Below the pieces are notes generated by a model, which did no database searches, was not told the origin of the DNA, and saw nothing but the letters and a program-made list of their open reading frames with translations. From AcAMD-5 sp044343935 (lineage in GTDB: Bacteria; Actinomycetota; Actinomycetes; S36-B12; UBA5976): a stretch of DNA of 14,707 nucleotides. The stretch lies in NCBI GenBank assembly GCA_044343935.1, contig JBIJDU010000027.1, positions 1 through 14,707 on the forward strand. The letters run 5' to 3'. The position numbers were made by a program, and so were the translations under genes. Below, in pieces: positions 7,133-14,640 of the stretch. Every line of letters starts with the position of its first letter. Within the stretch, counting starts at the first letter, position 1.

Positions 7133-7138
7133 AGCGTA
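7133..7138 (-). promoter_or_regulatory. Candidate -10 element of nadE (leaderless start)
   Basis: On the minus strand TACGCT (TANNNT type) ends 7 bases before the ATG at 7125, and there is no Shine-Dalgarno between them. This fits transcription starting at the start codon. No good -35 hexamer is visible. Confidence 0.35.
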
Positions 7139-7207
7139 ATTGGTAGCGCTGCCCAGGAGATAGAGGGGCGCGGCAAATGAGAACTCTTGGCAAGGCAGAC
7201 TTAAGCC

Positions 7208-8542
7208 ATGGATAAGCAAACAGAGTATGTGCTGCGGGCAATTGAAGAACGCGATATCAGATTTGTGCGACTTTGGTTCACTGACGTACTGGGATTCTTA
7301 AAGTCTGTTGCCATCGCGCCAGCTGAACTAGAAAACGCATTCAGCGAGGGAATTGGCTTTGATGGCTCTGCAATTGAAGGCTTTACCAGAGTAACCGAAT
7401 CTGACATGGTGGCTATGCCCGATCCCGCCACATTTCAGATGCTGCCGTGGCGCGGTGCACAGCAAGGTGTGGCACGTATGTTTTGCGATATTAAGTTGCC
7501 AGATGGCTCACCGTCTTACGCCGATACCAGGCAAGTGTTAAAGCGAGCGCTTGATAAAGCTGGAAAAATGGGATTTACGTTTTACACCCATCCCGAAATT
7601 GAATTCTTCTTATTTAAAGGCGAGCGTGAAGAAGGAAAACCGCCAACACCATCGGATAACGCTGGGTTTTTTGATCACACACCACAAGGTGCCGATAATG
7701 ATTTCCGTCGTGCTGCAATTACCACACTGGAGCAGATGGGCATCTCAGTTGAATTCTCTCATCATGAGGGAGCACCAGGTCAGCAAGAAATTGATTTGCG
7801 CTACGCCGATGCCTTAACTACTGCTGACAACATTATGACTTTTAGACTGGTAATGAAAGAAGTGGCGCTGCAACAGGGTTTATATGCGTCATTTATGCCC
7901 AAGCCATTTAGGGAGCATCCTGGATCGGGCATGCACACCCACATGTCGTTATTTGAGGGTGATTCCAACGCATTTTATGAAGCTGGTGCTCGCTATCAAC
8001 TTTCTAAAGTTGGCCGCAGTTTTATTGCGGGCATCTTGACGCATGCTCCCGAGATCACCGCTGTTACCAATCAATGGGTCAACTCTTATAAGCGATTATT
8101 CGGTGGCGGCGAAGCACCATCTCATGTTTGCTGGGGCCATAACAATCGCTCCGCTTTAGTTCGAGTGCCAATGTATAAACCCGACAAAGCACAATCGACC
8201 CGCATTGAGTACCGGGCATTTGATAGCGCAGTTAACCCTTATCTCGCTTTTGCCGTCACGCTTTCGGCCGGGCTAAAGGGCATTGAGCAGGGTTATGAGT
8301 TACCTGCGGAAGCGGAAGATGACGTTTGGTCGTTAACTGATGCGGAGCGCAGAGCTATGGGAATTGCCTCGCTTCCTGGTTCTCTCAGCGAAGCGCTTAA
8401 TTTGATGGAAAAGAGTGAATTAGTAGCTGAAGCATTAGGTGAGCATGTATTTGATTTCTTCCTAAGGAATAAACGAGCTGAGTGGAATGACTATCGCCAG
8501 CAAGTTAGTGAATGGGAATACAAAAAATACCTGCTGCATTAG
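7208..8542 (+). CDS. glnA: Type I glutamine synthetase homologue, GlnA2 type, lacking the adenylylation tyrosine
   Basis: Glutamine synthetase joins ammonia to glutamate using ATP. All core motifs are present in 444 residues: Asp52 in FDGSAIEGF, metal ligands Glu130 and Glu132 in HPEIEFF, Glu187 and Glu194 in HHEGAPGQQE, His243 in GSGMHTHMSLF, Arg296 in NSYKRLFGG, Arg314 and Arg319 in NNRSALVRVP, and Glu334/Arg336 in RIEYRAF. The start MDKQTEYVLRAIEERDIRFVRLWFT is typical of mycobacterial GlnA2. The E. coli adenylylation site Tyr397 lies 40 residues after Glu357; the same position here, Trp374 in DDVWSLTD, cannot be adenylylated. S. coelicolor GlnA2 is reported to glutamylate polyamines, so the substrate may not be ammonia. 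The ATG is the first possible in-frame start after a TAA at 7202; its Shine-Dalgarno is weak. glnE follows after 9 bases. Confidence 0.95.
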   Translation: MDKQTEYVLRAIEERDIRFVRLWFTDVLGFLKSVAIAPAELENAFSEGIGFDGSAIEGFTRVTESDMVAMPDPATFQMLPWRGAQQGVARMFCDIKLPDGSPSYADTRQVLKRALDKAGKMGFTFYTHPEIEFFLFKGEREEGKPPTPSDNAGFFDHTPQGADNDFRRAAITTLEQMGISVEFSHHEGAPGQQEIDLRYADALTTADNIMTFRLVMKEVALQQGLYASFMPKPFREHPGSGMHTHMSLFEGDSNAFYEAGARYQLSKVGRSFIAGILTHAPEITAVTNQWVNSYKRLFGGGEAPSHVCWGHNNRSALVRVPMYKPDKAQSTRIEYRAFDSAVNPYLAFAVTLSAGLKGIEQGYELPAEAEDDVWSLTDAERRAMGIASLPGSLSEALNLMEKSELVAEALGEHVFDFFLRNKRAEWNDYRQQVSEWEYKKYLLH

Positions 8543-8551
8543 TAGGTCGCA

Positions 8552-11473
8552 GTGACCAGAGATGTGGGACTTGGCACAAAGTTAATTCAGGCTGGCGTTT
8601 TTGATATCGATGGCACAAAAGAAAAGTTGGAAAAGGCTAGCTTAACTCCAGCTCAACTAAATTTATTGCTTGAGATTTCCAGTTCGGCCGCTGACCCAGA
8701 TACTGTGATTGCTAAACTAACGCATTATCCAAAAAGTCTTTCGTTGCCCAGAGATCATCTTAATCGATTAGCACTTGTCATTGGATCATCTTTGAAGCTT
8801 TCGGAGTGGATTGCAAATCGACCAGAATTAATTGACTCATTACTACATGAACGCCCTAATTCTCGGGATGAATTAGTGGCGAATTTTGTTTCGCAGGTTC
8901 AAGGCCTAACTGGCGAGCAAGCGCGCAAATCGCTAAAGCAGCGCTATCAGTCACAAGTTGTCTCAATTACCGCTCGCGATTTAGTGGGGGAGAATGACTT
9001 TGTTCAGGTCAGCGAAGAACTTAGTTGGCTGGCTGATGCGGTGCTATCGGCTGCGTTGGTCATGGCATCTAATGAGCTGCCAAAACTATCCGACCAAGTT
9101 TCGCTGGCAGTCATTGCGCTTGGAAAAACTGGCGGAAATGAACTTAATTACATCTCAGATGTTGATGTGATTTTTGTCGGTACCCCGAAAAATGGTGTGG
9201 CAGAAGATGTTGCGCTAACAGCTGGGGCAAAAATTGCTAGTTTGTTGATGTTGATTTGTAGCGAACCAACTGCAGATGGCGTGATCTGGCCGGTTGATGC
9301 CGCCCTTCGACCAGAGGGTAAAGCTGGTGCATTGGTTAGAACCATCTCTAGTTATCTAAGTTATTACGATCGATGGGCTGAAACTTGGGAATTTCAAGCA
9401 TTGCTAAAGGCACGCTTTAGTGCGGGCGATCAAGCGTTGGCAGGCGAGTTCCTAACCAAAGTGACACCACTGGTTTGGGAAGCGGTCGCTAAACCAAATT
9501 TTGTAACCAATGCTAGAAAGATGCGAGTTCGAGTTGAAGAAAATATCGCCAGCAATGAGCAAGGCCGACAATTAAAACTTGGTCGTGGCGGTTTGCGTGA
9601 CATTGAATTTACCGTGCAGTTGCTGCAGTTGGTGCATGCTCGGGCAGATGAGTCGCTTAGAACTGGAAATACTTTGGCTGGCTTAGCAGCATTGGCTCAA
9701 GGTGGCTATGTCGGCCGAAAAGACGCAGATGTAATGCGCAATCATTACATTTGGCTGCGAACGCTAGAACATAGATTGCAACTTAGAAAGTTACAACGAA
9801 CTCACGTATTGCCAGGTTCAGAAGCGGAGTTACGCGCTGTTGGACGATCTCTTTCGCTGATGGCAGATCCCGCTACTGAATTGATCGCCGAATGGGAACG
9901 GGTTGCAAATCAGGTAAGGAATTTACACGAAAAACTGTTTTATCGACCCTTGCTGGATGCGGTTGCGATTTTGCCAAGCGAGTCAATTCGGCTAAGTGAA
10001 GCAGAAGCGGTAACTCGATTATCAGCATTGGGCTATCTCGACGCCAAATCTGCACTTCGGCATATTGATGCATTAACCAATGGCTCGCAGCGACGAGCTG
10101 CCATTCAGCGAACTTTGCTTCCAGTGATGTTGCATTGGTGGTCATCTGGGCCTAACCCAGATAGATCACTATTGGCATTTCGAAGACTTAGTGAAGCGCT
10201 AGGGGAATCACCATGGTTTTTAAGTTCGCTGCGTGACGATGCTCAAATTGCGGAACGAGTTGCTCGGGTAACGGGGGCAAGTGAATTTTTAGTTGACCTC
10301 CTGCTCCGGGCGCCAGAGACGTTAGTGATGCTTTCCAGTGATGAAGAACTGCAACCTAGACCCATAACCGAATTAGCGAGCGAAGCGAAATCAATTGCAG
10401 ACCGCTATGCAATCGATGCGATCAGGGCGATTGGGGCATTGCGATCCCTAAGACGACGTGAACTGGTTCGAATTGCATCAGCAGTAGTGCTGGATTTGAT
10501 AACAATTGATGAAGTCGGTATTGCAATTAGCAATATCAATATGGCAATTCTTGATGCTGCGTTAAGCGTAGTTGAGCAAGGTGTCGCCAACGAAACTGGT
10601 GGCGAGTTACCAACTAAGTTTGCAATTATTGCGATGGGGAGATTTGGTGGCGCTGAATTAGGTTTTGGTAGCGATTTAGATGTGCTCTTTGTTCATCAAC
10701 CAAAGCCTGGGTTTGACGAAACTCAGGCCACCCCCATTGCGCTGAAAATTGCTGCTGAACTTAGATCATTGTTAATGGCGCCACATCCAGATCCGGCTAT
10801 TGAACTTGATGCCGACCTTCGACCAGAAGGCAAAAAGGGTCCGTTAGTTAGAACGTTAGATAGTTACCAGGCCTACTATCAACGCTGGTCAATTACCTGG
10901 GAGAGCCAAGCTTTGTTGCGAGCAAGTTTTGCAGCTGGCGATAGGGAAGTTGCAGCAGAGTTTTTAAAGATCATAAACCCGCTGCGATGGCCGACGGCTG
11001 GATTTAGTGAGGAACAAGTTCGAGAAGTGCGATTGCTTAAAGCAAGAATGGAAGCAGAGCGGCTACCTAAAGGTGCAGACCCAACACTTCATCTAAAACT
11101 TGGTAAGGGTGGGTTAAGTGATGTCGAATGGGTCGCGCAACTTATCCAACTTCGGCATGCATCAAAATTTCCTGAACTTCAACAAACCAGCACGATCGGT
11201 ACGCTCCAAGCAGCTGCAGCACTAGATCTGATCTCAAATAACGATGCGGAGACTTTGATTGAGGCGTGGCAGTTCAGCAGTCAAATTAGAAATGCATTCA
11301 TTCTTAGTTTAGGCAAGAGTTCAGATTCCATTCCAACTGACCAGCAGGAATTGCGAGCGCTAGGTTTCTCAATGGGCTATCCAACTGAGAACGCTAACCA
11401 GCTAGTTGAAGAGTATTTGCGTAAAGCTAGACGAGCTCGAGAGGTTTTTGAGCGGCTGTTTTACGACTCTTAA
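8552..11473 (+). CDS. glnE: Bifunctional glutamine synthetase adenylyltransferase/adenylyl-removing enzyme
   Basis: GlnE switches type I glutamine synthetase off by adding AMP to a tyrosine and on again by removing it. The 973-residue protein has the usual two nucleotidyltransferase domains. The N-terminal adenylyl-removing domain carries GGNELNYISDVDVIF (194-208), and the C-terminal adenylyltransferase domain carries GGAELGFGSDLDVLF (699-713). Each is followed by an ALRPEGKAGALVR or DLRPEGKKGPLVR motif (about 251-263 and 755-767). The two halves are related internal duplicates. The GTG start at 8552 is 9 bases after the glnA stop, with a poor TAGGT Shine-Dalgarno, so it probably relies on coupling to glnA; another in-frame GTG lies at 8564. 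Its stop codon overlaps that of the convergent pstS-like gene. The neighbouring glnA lacks the target tyrosine, so its substrate is presumably another glutamine synthetase outside the window. Confidence 0.97.
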   Translation: MTRDVGLGTKLIQAGVFDIDGTKEKLEKASLTPAQLNLLLEISSSAADPDTVIAKLTHYPKSLSLPRDHLNRLALVIGSSLKLSEWIANRPELIDSLLHERPNSRDELVANFVSQVQGLTGEQARKSLKQRYQSQVVSITARDLVGENDFVQVSEELSWLADAVLSAALVMASNELPKLSDQVSLAVIALGKTGGNELNYISDVDVIFVGTPKNGVAEDVALTAGAKIASLLMLICSEPTADGVIWPVDAALRPEGKAGALVRTISSYLSYYDRWAETWEFQALLKARFSAGDQALAGEFLTKVTPLVWEAVAKPNFVTNARKMRVRVEENIASNEQGRQLKLGRGGLRDIEFTVQLLQLVHARADESLRTGNTLAGLAALAQGGYVGRKDADVMRNHYIWLRTLEHRLQLRKLQRTHVLPGSEAELRAVGRSLSLMADPATELIAEWERVANQVRNLHEKLFYRPLLDAVAILPSESIRLSEAEAVTRLSALGYLDAKSALRHIDALTNGSQRRAAIQRTLLPVMLHWWSSGPNPDRSLLAFRRLSEALGESPWFLSSLRDDAQIAERVARVTGASEFLVDLLLRAPETLVMLSSDEELQPRPITELASEAKSIADRYAIDAIRAIGALRSLRRRELVRIASAVVLDLITIDEVGIAISNINMAILDAALSVVEQGVANETGGELPTKFAIIAMGRFGGAELGFGSDLDVLFVHQPKPGFDETQATPIALKIAAELRSLLMAPHPDPAIELDADLRPEGKKGPLVRTLDSYQAYYQRWSITWESQALLRASFAAGDREVAAEFLKIINPLRWPTAGFSEEQVREVRLLKARMEAERLPKGADPTLHLKLGKGGLSDVEWVAQLIQLRHASKFPELQQTSTIGTLQAAAALDLISNNDAETLIEAWQFSSQIRNAFILSLGKSSDSIPTDQQELRALGFSMGYPTENANQLVEEYLRKARRAREVFERLFYDS

Positions 11474-12576
11474 TCTGGAATTTGATCCAGTAGTTCTTGG
11501 GAGAGCGGAGTTTTAAGGGCCAAGATTGCCTTGAGTCGAATTGGAAGTGGAATTCGAGCAAAACCTGAGGTTTCAAGTGCACCTTGACCTTCACCACGAA
11601 TTACGAATCGAGCAAATGGCAACGCACCGGCGTCATTGCCTGATTCACATGCCATCACATGCCCAACACCTACTGCGGGCCAGCCAGATTTGTAATTTGA
11701 TGGATCAATCAGGGGATCTGACAAACTTTCATTTACTTTTCCACCATATCCAATTGAAGCAAACATTTGATTTGGATTAGTTCGGTCAATTTCAGCTGTC
11801 GCAATTCCGCGCATAGTATAAACCGGCTCTGGCACTAGAATATCGCCATCATTTACCACCATATTGGCAACATTTAAACCATTAATCACAGCTGTTCCGA
11901 GTGGAACAATGCCAAACGAGCCTTCAATATTGAACATCTCATATGCCAAGTCATTCAATGTATCGAAGTTCTGTTCACCACTAACCACATCAGTTGGTTC
12001 TAGTTTTGAGCCACCCACTTCATGCGCCCAGGTGGTCATAGCAAGAATTGCGGATGATTTTTGTGACGATCCCAACTTGATTACTGGAACTGAATCCAAT
12101 CTAAAATCTGGATTTAGTTCTTGAATTATTGGATCATTCCAATTGGTAATGGTGCCATCGAGTAATCCGCCAATTGCGCGCGCATCTAAGGCCAGTCCCT
12201 CAAGGCCAACTACTTGCAGTGACAAAGTAGCCGGAATTCCATAAGCAGGTGCAATTAGAACTTCACTTGTGGGGCAGCGACGATTAAAAAGAGAAATCTC
12301 TGATGCCGTTGGAGTTTTATCGGTAATCATGACTTCAGCTGATTCATCACCTGGACTGAAAGTGCTGATGTGCTCTGGGCAGACAGCGGTCAAACTATCG
12401 GATATGAGGAAAAAGTTATCCGCTAAGTCAGCAGGGCCATCAACAATGGTATTTGCACTGACACAGTTAATTGTGGCCTCAGCTTGGCCGGCTAAAACTT
12501 CTGGGGGGAGAGGCGGGGTGCAAGCCGTTAATAGCCCTAATGCTATTCCGGCTGAAGCCAACTTTAAGTTCATCAT
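11470..12576 (-). CDS. PstS-like lipoprotein with degenerate phosphate-binding motif
   Basis: A signal peptide ends in a lipobox LTAC (Cys19), predicting a membrane-anchored extracellular lipoprotein. The middle of the 368-residue protein is recognisably PstS-like: LLDGTITNWNDPIIQELNPDF (about 138-158) matches the conserved PstS stretch. Immediately after it, where PstS proteins have RSDxSGTT, this protein has KLGSSQKSS (167-175), so the phosphate-contacting Arg, Asp and Gly-Thr are gone. Four further cysteines (38, 66, 101, 310) could form disulfides. The gene follows pstS on the same strand, 69 bases away, across a strong hairpin. AAAGGGG sits closer to the proper distance from the second ATG (12573) than from the first (12576). 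Possible roles, by inference: binding another anion, or a scaffold or sensor for the Pst system. The stop shares TTAA with glnE. Confidence 0.85.
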   Translation of the reverse strand: MMNLKLASAGIALGLLTACTPPLPPEVLAGQAEATINCVSANTIVDGPADLADNFFLISDSLTAVCPEHISTFSPGDESAEVMITDKTPTASEISLFNRRCPTSEVLIAPAYGIPATLSLQVVGLEGLALDARAIGGLLDGTITNWNDPIIQELNPDFRLDSVPVIKLGSSQKSSAILAMTTWAHEVGGSKLEPTDVVSGEQNFDTLNDLAYEMFNIEGSFGIVPLGTAVINGLNVANMVVNDGDILVPEPVYTMRGIATAEIDRTNPNQMFASIGYGGKVNESLSDPLIDPSNYKSGWPAVGVGHVMACESGNDAGALPFARFVIRGEGQGALETSGFARIPLPIRLKAILALKTPLSQELLDQIPD

Positions 12577-12596
12577 TCCCCTTTATTGCCGTAATT

Positions 12597-12637
12597 CTAA
12601 ACAGCGCGAGCAGCTTTTGGCCACTCGCGCTGTTTAG
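12597..12637 (-). terminator. Intercistronic hairpin between pstS and the pstS-like gene
   Basis: Arms of 14 perfect base pairs, CTAAACAGCGCGAG and CTCGCGCTGTTTAG (12597-12610 and 12624-12637), surround a 13-base loop. The first base lies 8 bases after the pstS stop on the minus strand. No T-tract follows on that strand (AATTACGG comes next). The hairpin is therefore better explained as a partial, read-through terminator or an mRNA 3'-end stabiliser than as a full stop. Such hairpins after binding-protein genes keep the binding protein more abundant than the gene downstream. Confidence 0.75.
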
Positions 12638-12645
12638 TTTGTTAA

Positions 12646-13671
12646 TTACGGACGTGTTGCTTTTGCAATCTGACCTAATGCATATGTTTGCATTTTGCCT
12701 GATAGTGCGTTGTATTTCACTGCTGCGGCACGAGTTGGGCCGCAAGTGCGAAGTACATATTCGGCGAACTCAATTACGCCTCTTGCTGGTCGCTTCGGCA
12801 TGATGTAGTAGGTGTAAACACCTAGCTGGTAAGCACCTCTAATCTTTGATACTTTGTATCGAGGTGTGACATAACCTTTTGATCCAGGTAGTGGCTGTGC
12901 CGCTAAGAACAAGTTAGTTGCTTGCAGTGTTGGTGCGATGAATTGGCCTACGCCGTTTTGCACTTTTGCCATAGGCATACCACCAGTTGATGCATCTGCG
13001 TAATCAACATAACCAATTGCATTCTGCGTATTTCTAACTGCTGTCATTACGCCTTGATTCTGAGGTGCACCGATGCTGCCAGCTGGCTGGAATGCGGTGT
13101 TGAAAACACCAACTTCTTTCCAATCGCTAGCATGCTGCGATAGGTACTGGGTAAATGCTTGGGTGGTACCTGATGAATCAGAACGGTAAACCACAACGAT
13201 AGAAGCATTTGGCAATTTGGCGTTTCTATTATTCTGTCGAATCGTGCTGTCATTCCACTTTGTAACTTTGCCGCTGAAGATATCTGTGATGTTTTTCGCA
13301 GTTAAATTCAAGTTGCGAACGCCTGGCACATTGAATGGAATCGTTAATGGTGCGCCAGCGAATGGAATAAAGATGAAGTCGTTGGCTCGATTAACTTGAG
13401 TGCCAGACCAATAACCGTCACTCATAGCAAATGCAGTAGTGCCAGCAAGTAACTGGGATCGACCTGAACCTGAACCCACTGAGCCGTACTGAGCAACTGT
13501 GATTGCAGGCCTGGTTGCGTTGTACTGCGAAATACACTCGTCCATGAAGCCTTTTGCGAAACTAGCTCCGGCACCCTTGATCTCGGTGTTTGCAGAAGCG
13601 GCTGGGGTTAGTCCGCCGACCAATAGTGCTACTGCAGCCAGTGCACTTGTTAATTTAACTACACGACTCAT
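12646..13671 (-). CDS. pstS: Phosphate-binding protein PstS (secreted form)
   Basis: PstS captures phosphate outside the membrane and delivers it to the PstCAB importer. From the ATG at 13671 the protein has 341 residues. The signal peptide MSRVVKLTSALAAVALLVGG and a likely cut after ASA (residue 27) give a mature N-terminus with no lipobox cysteine. Phosphate-site motifs are intact: GAGASF (33-38), YGSVGSGSG (62-70), MSDGYWSG with Asp85, and YRSDSSGTT (162-170). FSGKVTKWND (132-141) is the usual PstS signature. I prefer this start to the in-frame ATG at 13692 because AAAAAGGAG lies 9 bases before it and the signal peptide begins there. A PHO box and its own promoter region lie upstream, separating it from pstB by 132 bases. 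Confidence 0.96.
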   Translation of the reverse strand: MSRVVKLTSALAAVALLVGGLTPAASANTEIKGAGASFAKGFMDECISQYNATRPAITVAQYGSVGSGSGRSQLLAGTTAFAMSDGYWSGTQVNRANDFIFIPFAGAPLTIPFNVPGVRNLNLTAKNITDIFSGKVTKWNDSTIRQNNRNAKLPNASIVVVYRSDSSGTTQAFTQYLSQHASDWKEVGVFNTAFQPAGSIGAPQNQGVMTAVRNTQNAIGYVDYADASTGGMPMAKVQNGVGQFIAPTLQATNLFLAAQPLPGSKGYVTPRYKVSKIRGAYQLGVYTYYIMPKRPARGVIEFAEYVLRTCGPTRAAAVKYNALSGKMQTYALGQIAKATRP

Positions 13672-13740
13672 GTACGCGTTCTCCTTTTTCATTTATCCCG
13701 GTTGGGAGATGCCCCAAAAGTACGGTTAGAAAGCAACTAA

Positions 13741-13793
13741 ATGTTAATTACGCGAGGAACTAGAGTTGGCCGAAATGTGAACACTCGGTTAAC
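13741..13793 (-). promoter_or_regulatory. pstS promoter region with PHO box
   Basis: Reading the minus strand, GTTAACC-GAGT-GTTCACA (13793-13776) is a tandem 7-bp repeat on an 11-bp period. It differs by one base in each half from the GTTCACC-N4-GTTCACC box bound by actinobacterial PhoP/RegX3-type response regulators. A third unit, GTTCCTC (13760-13754), keeps the phase 22 bases later. TAACAT (13746-13741) is a possible -10. This predicts induction of pstS and the gene after it when phosphate is scarce. The response regulator is not in the window. Confidence 0.65.
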
Positions 13794-13803
13794 TAAGTTG
13801 CCT

Positions 13804-14640
13804 TTAGCCGAATCTGCCATTTACGTAGTCTGAAGTGCGCTGATCTACCGGATTACCGAAAATCTCGGAGGTTGGACCATGCTCAACTGCATAGCCCGGA
13901 TTGTTATCTTCAGACAAGAAAAATGCGGTGTAGTTGGCCACGCGCTGAGCCTGCTGCATATTGTGAGTCACGATAACTACAGTCATAAATTCACTTAACT
14001 CACGAATTGTTTGCTCCACTCTGAGAGTTGAGCCTGGGTCAAGGGCGGAGCAAGGCTCATCCATCAGTAGTACATGAGGATCAACGGCAAGGGAGCGAGC
14101 AATGCAAAGTCGCTGTTGCTGGCCACCAGACAAGGATCCACCGGTGTTGTCCAATCGATCTTTTACTTCATTCCACAAGCCAGCCTGCATCAGTGACTTT
14201 TCTACTAATTCTTCTTGGTTCGTATTGCTTAACTTAGCAAGCTTTAATCCAGATAGAACGTTTTCTTTGATAGTCATAGCAGGGAACGGATTTGGTTTTT
14301 GAAACACCATACCAATTCGCAATCTAACATCTACTGGATTAACGGTTGGATCATAGATATCTTTACCTTCAAAAATTACTTCACCAGCAAGAGCTGCGCT
14401 GGGAATCAATTCATGCATTCGATTCAAAGTTCGAATATATGTTGACTTGCCGCAGCCAGAGGGTCCAATAAGTGCCGTTACAGAATTTTTAGGGAAATTC
14501 AAATTCACATCAGCTAACACCATGCGTGGGCCAAACCAGACGTGAAGTCCTTTCGAGGCTAGCACGACATCATGATCAGGGACGCCTGCACCTTGGGTCT
14601 TTGGAGCCACAAATGACATAGCCTCAACTGTACTGGTCAT
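13804..14640 (-). CDS. pstB: Phosphate ABC transporter ATP-binding protein
   Basis: PstB is the cytoplasmic ATPase that powers phosphate import through PstC/PstA. All ABC motifs are present in 278 residues: Walker A GPSGCGKST (59-67), Q-loop Gln114 in VFQKPNPFP, signature LSGGQQQR (170-177), Walker B VLLMDEP (190-196), D-loop SALD (198-201) and H-loop His226 in THN. The GPSGCGKSTYIRTLNRM and FQKPNPFPAM stretches are specific to PstB among ABC proteins. The ATG is preceded by AAAGGG at 6 bases and overlaps the stop of the gene upstream as ATGA, so it is coupled to pstA. An N-terminal extension of about 25 residues before the ABC domain is slightly longer than usual. Confidence 0.97.
   Translation of the reverse strand: MTSTVEAMSFVAPKTQGAGVPDHDVVLASKGLHVWFGPRMVLADVNLNFPKNSVTALIGPSGCGKSTYIRTLNRMHELIPSAALAGEVIFEGKDIYDPTVNPVDVRLRIGMVFQKPNPFPAMTIKENVLSGLKLAKLSNTNQEELVEKSLMQAGLWNEVKDRLDNTGGSLSGGQQQRLCIARSLAVDPHVLLMDEPCSALDPGSTLRVEQTIRELSEFMTVVIVTHNMQQAQRVANYTAFFLSEDNNPGYAVEHGPTSEIFGNPVDQRTSDYVNGRFG

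Noticed and set aside
7126..7176. nadE starting at the upstream TTG (17 residues longer)
   Set aside because: The extra residues do not resemble NadE, TTG is rare, and homologues begin near the LALAQLDPTVGD motif, which fits ATG 7125.
12269..12803. Long plus-strand open frames opposite the pstS-like gene and pstS
   Set aside because: No recognisable domains and no Shine-Dalgarno; they cover well-supported minus-strand genes and the hairpin between them.
13672..13692. pstS starting at ATG 13692 (seven residues longer)
   Set aside because: This start would place the strong AAAAAGGAG ribosome-binding site inside the coding region. ATG 13671 has the right spacing and begins the signal peptide.
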